5,699 bases of DNA from Deltaproteobacteria bacterium (GTDB lineage Bacteria > Myxococcota > XYA12-FULL-58-9 > JAUUZB01), in the NCBI GenBank assembly GCA_030590185.1, contig JAUUZB010000332.1, positions 1 through 5,699 on the forward strand. The letters are read 5' to 3'. Shown here piece after piece: positions 1 to 5,618 of the stretch. Both the position numbers and the translations under genes were made by a program. Every line of letters starts with the position of its first letter. Position 1 is the stretch's first letter. The notes beneath the pieces are model-generated. The model did no database searches and was not told where the DNA came from. It was given only the letters and a program-made list of their open reading frames with translations.

Positions 1-1563
1 GGCCTCTCCCGGGAGATCGGTCGGCAGGTCGGTATCCTGGTCAATCGCCGCGGGCAGATCACCCACACCTTCGTGGGTGAGCCCAAGCGGATTTACCTCC
101 CGGAGATCGGTCGTCAGCGCGGCGGCGGCGGCCAGCTGCGCGGCCTGCGCCACATTCACACCGTGCTCGACGGCAGCGGATTGGCGCCGGAGGATCTGGT
201 CGACCTGACCAAGCTGCGGCTCGATCTGGTCTGCGCCCTAGCGGTCTCCGACGCCGGGGAGCCTGGCCGGGTCGAGTGGGCCCACGTGCTGCCGGGCACG
301 CCGATGGAGGAGCGCTACCGGCGCGAGCAGGCCGCGTCGGTCCACGAGCTCGCGGCCGACTTCCCTGAGCTGGTCGCGGCCCTCGAAAAGGAGCTGGCGC
401 GCCACCGGCCCCTGCGTCGCGCCGAGTATCGGGAGACCGCGGTGATCGTCGGTGTCTTTGCCGACCGCGCCACCTCGGAGTGGCGGCTGGCTGAGCTCGC
501 CGAGCTCGCCGAGACCGCCGGGGTGCACGTCGCCGACAACGTGGTGCAGCTGCGCCGCCGGATCGATTCCAAGTACGTCTGTGGCAAGGGCAAGCTCGAG
601 GAGGCGGTGTTGCGTTGCCTCGATCTCGAGGCGGAGCTGATGATCTTCGATCACAATCTCAACCCTACCCAAGCCCGCGCCATCGCCGCCTTCTCGGATC
701 TCAAGGTCATCGACCGCACGCAGCTCATCCTCGACATCTTCGCCCGCCACGCCCAAAGCCGAGACGGCAAGGTGCAAGTGGAGCTCGCCCAGCTCAAATA
801 CAACCTGCCGCGTCTCACCGATCTGGACGCCGGCCTCTCCCGACTCACCGGCGGCATCGGTGGCCAGGGACCGGGTGAGACCAAGCTCGAGATCAACCGG
901 CGTCGGGCGCGCGACCGCATCACCCGGCTCGAAAAAGAGATCGCCAAGCTCTCGCGCGAACGGGGCCTGCGTCGCTCCCGGCGCGAGCGCAGCAACATCC
1001 CGATCGTCTCCATCATCGGCTATACCAACGCCGGCAAGTCGACCCTGCTCAACCGCCTCACCCACAGTAAGGTCGACGTGGCGGACCAGCTCTTCGCCAC
1101 CCTCGACCCGACCAGTCGCCGGCTGCGCTTCCCCCGTGACCACGAGGCGGTGATCACCGACACGGTCGGCTTCATCCGCGATCTGCCGCCGGATTTGATC
1201 AAGGCCTTCCGCGCCACGCTCGAGGAGCTGCAGGGCGCCGATCTCCTGTTGCACGTCATCGACGTCTCGGATCCGATGCGCGACGAGAAGATGACCACGG
1301 TCACGGAGCTGCTCGAAGAGCTCGGGCTGGCCAGCGTCCCGGGGCTCATCGTCTTCAACAAGTGTGATCGGATCCCGAGTTGGGCCGGCAACGCCTTTGC
1401 CCACAAGCACGACGGGGTGGCGGTCTCTGCCACCTCGGGCGCCGGCCTGCCGCGGTTGGTCCAGGTCATCGCCCACCGGCTGTGGCAGACCGAGGTCCTC
1501 GCCGAGGACGACGCCTGGGCAGCGGAGGCGCGGCGGGAAGTGTTCGGGCTCAACGAGGTCTGA
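1..1563 (+). CDS. hflX: Ribosome-splitting GTPase HflX, 5' end cut off by the window edge
   Basis: HflX is a translational GTPase-family protein that binds the 50S subunit and splits stalled or idle 70S ribosomes, notably under heat stress; it is cytoplasmic. The reading frame is open from base 1, and the first 24 codons (LSREIGRQVGILVNRRG and on) continue the HflX alignment, so the GTG at 73 is internal and the true start lies outside. 520 codons are visible. Codons 1-142 are the extra N-terminal segment found in long clostridial and deltaproteobacterial HflX. The HflX N-domain follows (about 143-280), then the glycine-rich GGIGGQGPGE at 850-879 and a basic coiled coil. The G domain carries G1 GYTNAGKS (1018-1041), G3 DTVGF (1159-1173), G4 NKCD (1357-1368) and G5 SATSG (1426-1440). 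All nucleotide-binding motifs are intact, so the protein should be active. No terminator is evident after the TGA, so read-through into the FHA gene 54 bp downstream is possible. Confidence 0.96.
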   Translation, partial: GLSREIGRQVGILVNRRGQITHTFVGEPKRIYLPEIGRQRGGGGQLRGLRHIHTVLDGSGLAPEDLVDLTKLRLDLVCALAVSDAGEPGRVEWAHVLPGTPMEERYRREQAASVHELAADFPELVAALEKELARHRPLRRAEYRETAVIVGVFADRATSEWRLAELAELAETAGVHVADNVVQLRRRIDSKYVCGKGKLEEAVLRCLDLEAELMIFDHNLNPTQARAIAAFSDLKVIDRTQLILDIFARHAQSRDGKVQVELAQLKYNLPRLTDLDAGLSRLTGGIGGQGPGETKLEINRRRARDRITRLEKEIAKLSRERGLRRSRRERSNIPIVSIIGYTNAGKSTLLNRLTHSKVDVADQLFATLDPTSRRLRFPRDHEAVITDTVGFIRDLPPDLIKAFRATLEELQGADLLLHVIDVSDPMRDEKMTTVTELLEELGLASVPGLIVFNKCDRIPSWAGNAFAHKHDGVAVSATSGAGLPRLVQVIAHRLWQTEVLAEDDAWAAEARREVFGLNEV

Positions 1564-1566
1564 GCC

Positions 1567-1586
1567 GTTGGCGGACAAGTTGGCGG
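1567..1586 (+). repeat. 8-bp direct repeat overlapping the FHA gene -35 region
   Basis: GTTGGCGG occurs at 1567-1574 and again at 1579-1586, separated by ACAA (12-bp period). The second copy contains the proposed -35 hexamer of the FHA gene. A 12-bp period is close to one helical turn, so a tandem-binding regulator is conceivable, but an 8-bp GC-rich repeat can also arise by chance. Confidence 0.35.
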
Positions 1587-1608
1587 GGGCTCGGAAAAAA
1601 ACTACAAT
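1580..1608 (+). promoter_or_regulatory. Candidate sigma70-type promoter for the FHA gene
   Basis: TTGGCG (1580-1585, 4 of 6 to TTGACA) and TACAAT (1603-1608, 5 of 6 to TATAAT) are separated by exactly 17 bp. The -10 sits in a short A-rich patch in otherwise GC-rich DNA. Transcription would begin near 1615, only 2-3 nt before the TTG start codon, so the message would be almost leaderless. This fits the absence of any Shine-Dalgarno sequence before the gene. Confidence 0.45.
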
Positions 1609-1617
1609 TGTCTCGTT

Positions 1618-2169
1618 TTGGCGACCCTGCTCCTAAAGATGGGCGAGCGCGAGCTGCGCAGCTTGTCGGTCAGTAAGACGAAGACGATCATCGGTCGCGA
1701 CCCGGGCTGCGACCTGTGCATCGATAACCCGAGCGTCTCGGGGCACCACGCCCGGCTCGAATACGACGGCAAGGGTTTTGGCGTCATCGACATGGGCAGC
1801 AGCAACGGCATCTGGGTCAACGGCCGGCAGGTCAAGGCCGCCCGGTTGGTGAACGGCGCCGAGATCCAGATCGGCAAATTCACGGTGGTCTTTATCGCGG
1901 TCGGCGGCACCTCCCCCGATCGTCTGACCCGCGTCTCTGCCGCCGAGGTCACCAAGTCGGATCAGGTCACCGATACGACCCTCTTGTCAGACGACTACCT
2001 CGACAAGCTGCGCGGTGCCCTCGAGTCGAACCTGGCCGAGAAGAAGCGCTTCTCCGCCATCGAACAGAAGCAGCGCAAGACCAACCGCACGCTCGTGGCG
2101 ACGGTCATTGTCTTGAGCGTCGTCATCGTGGTGCTGGCCGGCATCACGCTGGTCTCGGCCCTGAATTGA
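1618..2169 (+). CDS. Tail-anchored FHA-domain phosphothreonine-binding protein
   Basis: FHA domains bind phosphothreonine peptides, commonly downstream of Ser/Thr kinases. This 183-residue protein has an FHA domain at residues 2-96 with the expected binding residues: GRD at 26-28 (Arg27), SGHH at 41-44 (Ser41, His44), and SSNG at 61-64 (Asn63) followed by VNG at 67-69. A polar linker (97-157) contains VTDTT at 117-121, which resembles the kinase-phosphorylated threonines of GarA/OdhI proteins. Residues 158-182 form one hydrophobic helix ending at the C-terminus, so the protein is probably tail-anchored in the inner membrane with the FHA domain in the cytoplasm. The TTG start at 1618 is chosen because MATLLLKMGERELRSL supplies the first FHA strand; the in-frame ATG at 1639 would delete it. 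No other start codon lies between the hflX stop and 1618. The gene converges with the lipoprotein and kinase genes, and that kinase is a natural candidate partner (inference). Confidence 0.88.
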   Translation: MATLLLKMGERELRSLSVSKTKTIIGRDPGCDLCIDNPSVSGHHARLEYDGKGFGVIDMGSSNGIWVNGRQVKAARLVNGAEIQIGKFTVVFIAVGGTSPDRLTRVSAAEVTKSDQVTDTTLLSDDYLDKLRGALESNLAEKKRFSAIEQKQRKTNRTLVATVIVLSVVIVVLAGITLVSALN

Positions 2170-2210
2170 GCGGCGCGGCGGCGGGACGCTAGTCGGTCTT
2201 CTCGCCGCTC
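2168..2210. terminator. Inverted repeat between convergent genes, possible weak terminator
   Basis: GAGCGGCG (2168-2175) and CGCCGCTC (2203-2210) are perfect 8-bp inverted arms around a 27-nt loop, spanning the 19-bp gap between the FHA stop and the lipoprotein stop. The arms could form a GC-rich stem in either transcript. There is no U-run on either side and the loop is long, so intrinsic termination is doubtful. Confidence 0.25.
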
Positions 2211-2572
2211 CCGAGCTTGGCCTCTGACTCAGCGATGAACTGCTCGACCGTGGCTCGATTGGGCGCCTCGGGTACCTCGCGTAGGTAGCCCTTGAAGAAG
2301 AAGATCGCCTTTTCGTAGTTCTCCACGTGCCAGTGGCACTGCCCGATGTTGAACAGGAAAGCGGGCAGGGGCTCGGCCTCGTAGGCCCGGGTGAAGTGCG
2401 CGATCGCCTTGTCGAAGTTGCCGAGGTTGAACTGCACCTGCCCGGCCTTGAACTCCACCTTTGGATCCGGTGGTGGTGGCGGCGGTGCCTTGGGTTTGCT
2501 GGCGCAGGCAACGCCGATGAATGAGGTTGCCAGCAGCAGGCCAATGATTCGACGTCTCGTTGTGGATGTCAT
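2189..2572 (-). CDS. Small TPR-repeat lipoprotein
   Basis: This is a 127-residue exported lipoprotein. Arg6-Arg8 and the hydrophobic stretch 9-19 form a signal peptide ending in a lipobox-like GVAC, with Cys23 as the lipidated residue. Ala at the next position would favour outer-membrane sorting under the Lol rule. A Pro-rich spacer with six prolines (30-35) links the anchor to two TPR units, about 38-71 (core LGNFDKAIAHFTRAYEAEP) and 72-105 (core ENYEKAIFFFKGYL), and a final helix (106-120). TPRs mediate protein-protein contact, so an assembly or adaptor role in the periplasm is likely, but no specific function can be named. The ATG at 2572 is supported by GGAGAG ending 4 nt upstream, the clearest ribosome binding site in the minus-strand block. 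The gene follows the kinase by 60 bp on the same strand, so co-transcription is plausible, although a weak promoter may sit in the gap. Confidence 0.85.
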   Translation of the reverse strand: MTSTTRRRIIGLLLATSFIGVACASKPKAPPPPPPDPKVEFKAGQVQFNLGNFDKAIAHFTRAYEAEPLPAFLFNIGQCHWHVENYEKAIFFFKGYLREVPEAPNRATVEQFIAESEAKLGSGEKTD

Positions 2573-2576
2573 CCCG

Positions 2577-2582
2577 CTCTCC
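2577..2582 (-). promoter_or_regulatory. Ribosome binding site of the TPR lipoprotein
   Basis: On the minus strand GGAGAG lies 4 nt before the ATG at 2572. It fixes the start codon and contrasts with the kinase, FHA and thioredoxin genes, none of which has a well-spaced Shine-Dalgarno. Confidence 0.65.
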
Positions 2583-2592
2583 GCTCGAGGTT

Positions 2593-2622
2593 TTTCTATG
2601 GGGGATGACGCGCCCGAATCAA
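2593..2622 (-). promoter_or_regulatory. Weak candidate promoter for the TPR lipoprotein
   Basis: In the 60-bp gap after the kinase stop, the minus strand reads TTGATT (2622-2617) and, 18 bp later, TAGAAA (2598-2593), each about 4 of 6 to consensus. Initiation would fall near 2586 and leave a short leader carrying the ribosome binding site. The gap is more AT-rich than its surroundings. The lipoprotein may equally be read from the kinase transcript. Confidence 0.25.
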
Positions 2623-2632
2623 TACAAATCGG

Positions 2633-4324
2633 TTATTTCGCGAAGGGATCGATGACGCCGACGTCCTTTAGGCTCTTCTTGGGCGGCTTCTCCGTTGTCG
2701 TGGCCGCGGGTGGCCGTACCCACCTCTTCTTTTTCTTCTTCGCCTTCTTCTTGCGCTTCTTCTCTTTGCGCTCTTCCGCCTCGAGCTTGACCACCACGCG
2801 GGCGCCTTTCCGGGGCACCACCTCTGCTGTGGCGGGCCGGTAGCCGTCGAGGCGGAGCTCGAAGGATCGGATCCTATCGGATTTTTCGAGGGCGACGGAC
2901 ACCGGGGTGGCGCCGAGGGGATCCTCGCCACCCTGCTCGAACAGGAAGGCTCCCTTGGGCACGCTGTCGAAGAAGACCTCGACGGTGACCGGGGCGGCGG
3001 GCGTTTGGGTCGCGGCGTCGGCGGGCCCTGGGGCAGTCGGGGTCGCCGCGCTCGGCTCGGGGGTCGTCGCTTGGTCGTCGCCGGAGGTGACCGCTAGGGC
3101 GATGATGAGCATCGTCAGGGCGAGCAACCCGAGGCCCGCGGCGAGGGCCGGCAGTTTGTGCCGCTCGAGCAATCTGCTGAGCGTCGATTGGCCGCTCAGG
3201 GCGCCCCGGACCCGATCGAGGTGGAAGCCCGCCTCCTCCATGTTGTTCAAGCGGTCGTCCGGATCCTTGGCGAGACATTGCAGGATCAGCGCCTCGAGCT
3301 CAGCCGGGACCGCGTGCGGGAGGTCCGTGACCTCACTGGGGGGCGTGGGATCTGCGGTTACGTGCTGGACCGCCATGTCGACGGGATTGTCCGCCTCAAA
3401 GGGCGGTCTGCCCGTGACCAACTCGTAGAGCAGGACGCCGAAGGAGTAGATGTCGCTGCGATGATCGAAGCTGCCGCCCTGGGCTTGCTCCGGCGACATA
3501 TAGGTCGGGGTGCCGACCACCGCCGACGCAACCTCGCCCTCGCCGGATTGGGTGAGGACCAGGCTCGGTTCCTCGTCCGGGAGCTTGGCAATTCCGAAGT
3601 CGAGGAGCTTGACGAAATCCCGACCCTCGTCGTGGATGGCCAAGAAGACGTTATCCGGCTTGATGTCGTAGTGAACGACGCCTGCCTTGTGGACCGCCGC
3701 TAGGACGCTGGCGAGCTGCGCGGCGATCTCGATGGTGGTCGCCAGGGTTGGGATGCCTGAGCCGGACAGGCGCTCGCCGAGGGTCTCCCCGGCGAGGAGC
3801 TCCATGATGTAGTACTTCTCCGGCTCCTCGATGATGTCGGTGACTTCGATGATGTTGCGGTGCTTGATGCAGTTCACCGCCCGCGCCTCGGCAAAGAACC
3901 GTCGGATCACCTGGGTGTTGTCGGCAAATCCAGGGCGCAGCAGCTTGAGGGCTACCTTGCGGCCGAGGCGGGTGTGCTCCGCGACATAGACCCGCGCCAT
4001 GCCCCCCTCGCCGAGTAGCTTATCTATTTTGTATACGCCGAGGACCGTGGGGGGGGCCTCGGGGGAGGAGATGGGAGGGACTGCGGGTGTGGGCTCGGGT
4101 GGGGGTACGGCTGCCGGCTCGGGCGGGGCTGCGGGTGCAGATGCGACAGCGGGCGCGGCTGCGGGTGCGGGTGCTGTTACGGCGACGGGCGCGGCCTCGG
4201 CCGGAGCCTCAGGTGCGCTCGCGGCTGGCACCCCAGGAGCGGCCTCGGGTGCGGTTTCCGAAGGGGGACCGTCGGGGTGCGGGTTCCCGCCCTCTCCGTT
4301 TATGACCCGAAGCTTGGTCGCCAC
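2633..4324 (-). CDS. Transmembrane Ser/Thr protein kinase with PEGA domain and HYD (non-RD) catalytic loop
   Basis: This is a 563-residue Hanks-type kinase that should phosphorylate Ser/Thr in cytoplasmic proteins. Order: a low-complexity Ala/Pro head (19-93); a kinase domain (98-370) with P-loop GEGGMARV (105-112), VALK Lys127, helix-C Glu146, catalytic HYDIKPDN (218-225; Asp220, Lys222, Asn225), DFG (242-244), GTPTYMSPE (271-279) and DIYSFG (291-296); a transmembrane helix (391-412); a Thr/Pro/Ala linker; a PEGA-like domain (447-514, with VPKGAF, LGATPV and LDGYRP); then a Lys/Arg-rich stretch (519-534) and a short tail. The catalytic residues are present, so activity is expected, but Arg of HRD is Tyr219. 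With the kinase domain inside, PEGA and the basic tail lie in the periplasm. The GTG at 4324 is the first start after an in-frame TGA six bases upstream; no well-spaced Shine-Dalgarno precedes it. The TPR lipoprotein follows 60 bp downstream. Confidence 0.93.
   Translation of the reverse strand: MATKLRVINGEGGNPHPDGPPSETAPEAAPGVPAASAPEAPAEAAPVAVTAPAPAAAPAVASAPAAPPEPAAVPPPEPTPAVPPISSPEAPPTVLGVYKIDKLLGEGGMARVYVAEHTRLGRKVALKLLRPGFADNTQVIRRFFAEARAVNCIKHRNIIEVTDIIEEPEKYYIMELLAGETLGERLSGSGIPTLATTIEIAAQLASVLAAVHKAGVVHYDIKPDNVFLAIHDEGRDFVKLLDFGIAKLPDEEPSLVLTQSGEGEVASAVVGTPTYMSPEQAQGGSFDHRSDIYSFGVLLYELVTGRPPFEADNPVDMAVQHVTADPTPPSEVTDLPHAVPAELEALILQCLAKDPDDRLNNMEEAGFHLDRVRGALSGQSTLSRLLERHKLPALAAGLGLLALTMLIIALAVTSGDDQATTPEPSAATPTAPGPADAATQTPAAPVTVEVFFDSVPKGAFLFEQGGEDPLGATPVSVALEKSDRIRSFELRLDGYRPATAEVVPRKGARVVVKLEAEERKEKKRKKKAKKKKKRWVRPPAATTTEKPPKKSLKDVGVIDPFAK
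2723..2770 (-). other. Purine-rich tract encoding the kinase Lys/Arg-rich segment
   Basis: Kinase residues 519-534 are nearly all Lys, Arg or Glu, encoded mostly by AAG and AAA codons, so the coding strand is almost pure purine here. The segment lies just after the PEGA domain and is predicted to be periplasmic. The block could bind anionic envelope polymers such as LPS or peptidoglycan-linked polymers. That is inference. Confidence 0.7.
4046..4270 (-). repeat. Low-complexity Ala/Pro-coding region at the kinase N-terminus
   Basis: Kinase residues 19-93 are mainly Ala, Pro, Glu and Val in irregular AP, PA and EAAP runs, from degenerate GC-rich repeats with no fixed unit. It should be a disordered spacer ahead of the kinase domain. 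Such tracts are common in myxobacterial-type kinases and tend to vary in length between relatives. Confidence 0.7.
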
Positions 4325-4330
4325 TCCTCA

Positions 4331-4358
4331 ATCATATCTTAGACGGGTCTTGCGTCAA
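4331..4358 (-). promoter_or_regulatory. Sigma70-type promoter of the kinase gene, predicting a leaderless mRNA
   Basis: On the minus strand TTGACG (4358-4353, 5 of 6) and TATGAT (4336-4331, 5 of 6) are separated by 16 bp, the best promoter match in the window. Only 6 nt (TGAGGA) lie between the -10 and the GTG start at 4324, so transcription should begin at or next to the start codon. The GAGGA there abuts the GTG and is too close to act as a normal Shine-Dalgarno. A separate promoter means the kinase need not depend on the upstream thioredoxin gene. Confidence 0.55.
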
Positions 4359-4399
4359 CGTACTGGCGCGGGGGGGCCCCGGGAGGTCCCGTTTCCAGC

Positions 4400-4419
4400 C
4401 GGCTCGGCTCGGCTCGGCT
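4400..4419. repeat. Pentanucleotide tandem repeat, four copies of CGGCT
   Basis: Four exact CGGCT units run into the TAG stop of the Yip1-thioredoxin gene (4420-4418). On the coding strand the array lies after the stop, so changes in copy number would not alter the protein. The rest of the 93-bp gap to the kinase holds a run of seven G (4370-4376), a GGGGCCCC-type palindrome and the kinase promoter; no convincing terminator is seen. Confidence 0.7.
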
Positions 4420-5518
4420 ATGGGCCCGGATCCTCACGGTCCGCCAGCATCGCCTCGATGTTGTCGCGCAGGGTCCCGGTGGAGGTCCTGCCCACGTGCA
4501 CGTGCCGTACCCGCCCATCCGGTCCGATCAGGAACACGGTCGGGAAGGTGCTGACCTTGAGGGCGTGTTGCATGATCCCGTTGTCGATGTAGACCGGGAA
4601 GGGCAGGCGGTGCTCGCGCACGAAGCCGTTCACCTTCGCCTCATTGCCGGCTTCGACGTTGACCGAGAGGATCTCCAGGCCGGCGGGCGCTAGCTCCTCG
4701 TGCAACTCGACCAAGCCAGGCATGGCGGCGACACAGGGTGGGCACCAGGTGGCCCAGAAATCGATCAGGGTCACCCGGCCGGCGAGGCGGGTCTCCTTGT
4801 AAACGCTCTTGCCGTCGAGGGCGCGCACCACGAATCGCGGCACGGGATCGTCGGCCATCAACGGTCGGATCGAGTCCCAGTCGCGCACCACGCGGTGGGC
4901 GTTGAGCGCCAGTCCCGCAACCATGAGCGCGGCCACGCCGGCGCTGACCCACGCGACGGTGCGCCGGGCCGGGGGATCGGCGACCGGGCCGCCAGCGGCG
5001 CGGGCGGTTCGCCAGGCGATCACGCCCAGGTAGACCGTGGTGCCGTGTTCGAGCATCGCCTTGATCAGGGCCAAGCCGCCGCCGAGCTCGTCAAAGCGCC
5101 GGTGGGGCATGATCGGGTGGTCGAGGCCGAGGCCGCTGAGCAGGAGGCTGGCCGCGACCAGCAAGAGGTGGGGCACCCAGGCGTAGGCGAGCAGGGAGGC
5201 GGCGGTCCACAGCTCGATCGGCTTTTTTGTGCGGCGCTGGTTGAGGTAGAGCACCGTGCCGACCGCGAACACCACCACCGCTGGCTTGAGCGCAAAGCCG
5301 ACGTACAACGACCAGAGGCCGGCGAGGCCGCCCAACGGGTCGGCGACCATCATGCCCAGATGGGAGGCAGCCCGTTCCGGCAATACCAGCAATAGCTCCA
5401 GGGCCAGCAGGCCGAGCAGGGCGCCGAAGCCCTTGCGGCCGGTCAGGACCTCCGCGAATACGGCGCGGGGAGCCACCAGGACGCGCAGGGAGCGCGGGGC
5501 GCGTAGGTGCATTGCCAT
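4418..5518 (-). CDS. Yip1-like membrane domain fused to a TlpA/ResA-type thioredoxin
   Basis: This is a 366-residue protein in two parts. Residues about 10-172 resemble Yip1-family membrane domains, beginning with the amphipathic VAPRAVFAEVL that precedes the first helix. Predicted membrane helices are about 31-47, 66-90, 104-128, 155-170 and 188-207. Residues 224-360 are a redoxin domain: LIDFWATWCPPC with Cys259 and Cys262, a cis-Pro site STFPT (Pro326), and an IGPDGRVRH beta turn. TlpA/ResA-type proteins reduce or exchange disulfides outside the cytoplasm, for example in cytochrome c maturation. Basic residues cluster at the N-terminus, at NQRRTKKP (93-100) and around 170-186. The positive-inside rule then gives N-in, five spans and a periplasmic thioredoxin domain. 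The substrate is unknown; no cytochrome or Dsb gene is nearby. The ATG at 5518 has no Shine-Dalgarno; a second ATG two codons later is equally possible. Confidence 0.88.
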   Translation of the reverse strand: MAMHLRAPRSLRVLVAPRAVFAEVLTGRKGFGALLGLLALELLLVLPERAASHLGMMVADPLGGLAGLWSLYVGFALKPAVVVFAVGTVLYLNQRRTKKPIELWTAASLLAYAWVPHLLLVAASLLLSGLGLDHPIMPHRRFDELGGGLALIKAMLEHGTTVYLGVIAWRTARAAGGPVADPPARRTVAWVSAGVAALMVAGLALNAHRVVRDWDSIRPLMADDPVPRFVVRALDGKSVYKETRLAGRVTLIDFWATWCPPCVAAMPGLVELHEELAPAGLEILSVNVEAGNEAKVNGFVREHRLPFPVYIDNGIMQHALKVSTFPTVFLIGPDGRVRHVHVGRTSTGTLRDNIEAMLADREDPGP

Positions 5519-5618
5519 CGCGGCGCAAGATGGTGCCAGCCCGAGGTGGGTGCAAGTGCTGAATCCGTGTTGACTTCAGGCGCCGATCGAATCAAAAGGG
5601 GGGTCCTGGAGACGCCTG
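5519..5618. promoter_or_regulatory. Divergent intergenic region between the thioredoxin gene and the right-edge gene
   Basis: This 100-bp stretch should hold promoters for both flanking genes. On the + strand TTGACT (5570-5575) is a good -35 but lacks a convincing -10 at the right spacing (the best is the A-rich ATCAAAA patch at 5591-5597). It lies between short inverted arms CTGAA (5559-5563) and TTCAG (5575-5579). No clear promoter is seen on the minus strand. Confidence 0.3.
5608..5612 (+). promoter_or_regulatory. Ribosome binding site of the right-edge gene
   Basis: GGAGA ends 6 nt before the ATG at 5619, a standard Shine-Dalgarno spacing. It favours this ATG over the one at 5625. Confidence 0.55.

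Noticed and set aside
238..1578. 446-codon open frame antisense to hflX
   Set aside because: It lies wholly opposite a clearly conserved GTPase; long antisense frames are expected in GC-rich coding DNA, and its translation is repetitive Asp/Glu/Arg/Gly-rich with no domain.
1561..1620. Read-through fusion of HflX and FHA, since both are in the same frame with one TGA between
   Set aside because: Both proteins look complete at the junction, a promoter-like sequence lies between them, and a shared frame has a one in three chance.
3158..3703. 181-codon open frame antisense to the kinase domain
   Set aside because: It is a shadow of the conserved kinase motifs with no recognisable domain or ribosome binding site.
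4300..4335. 11-codon upstream ORF (ATG at 4335, minus strand) overlapping the kinase start out of frame
   Set aside because: Its ATG lies inside the -10 hexamer, so it would not be transcribed from the predicted promoter; it has no ribosome binding site.
4365..4395. GC-rich palindromes after the thioredoxin gene as an intrinsic terminator
   Set aside because: The stems are short and overlapping, and no T-run follows on the minus strand.
3999..4592. 197-codon Ala/Gly-rich frame antisense to the kinase N-terminus
   Set aside because: It is the reverse reading of the Ala/Pro-coding low-complexity region and crosses the kinase promoter.
4700..5395. 231-codon open frame antisense to the Yip1-thioredoxin gene
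   Set aside because: The real gene on the minus strand has WCPPC and membrane helices; this frame gives His/Gln/Gly-rich sequence without a fold.
5559..5579. CTGAA-N11-TTCAG as an operator in the divergent region
   Set aside because: Five-base arms are too short to distinguish from chance without conservation data.
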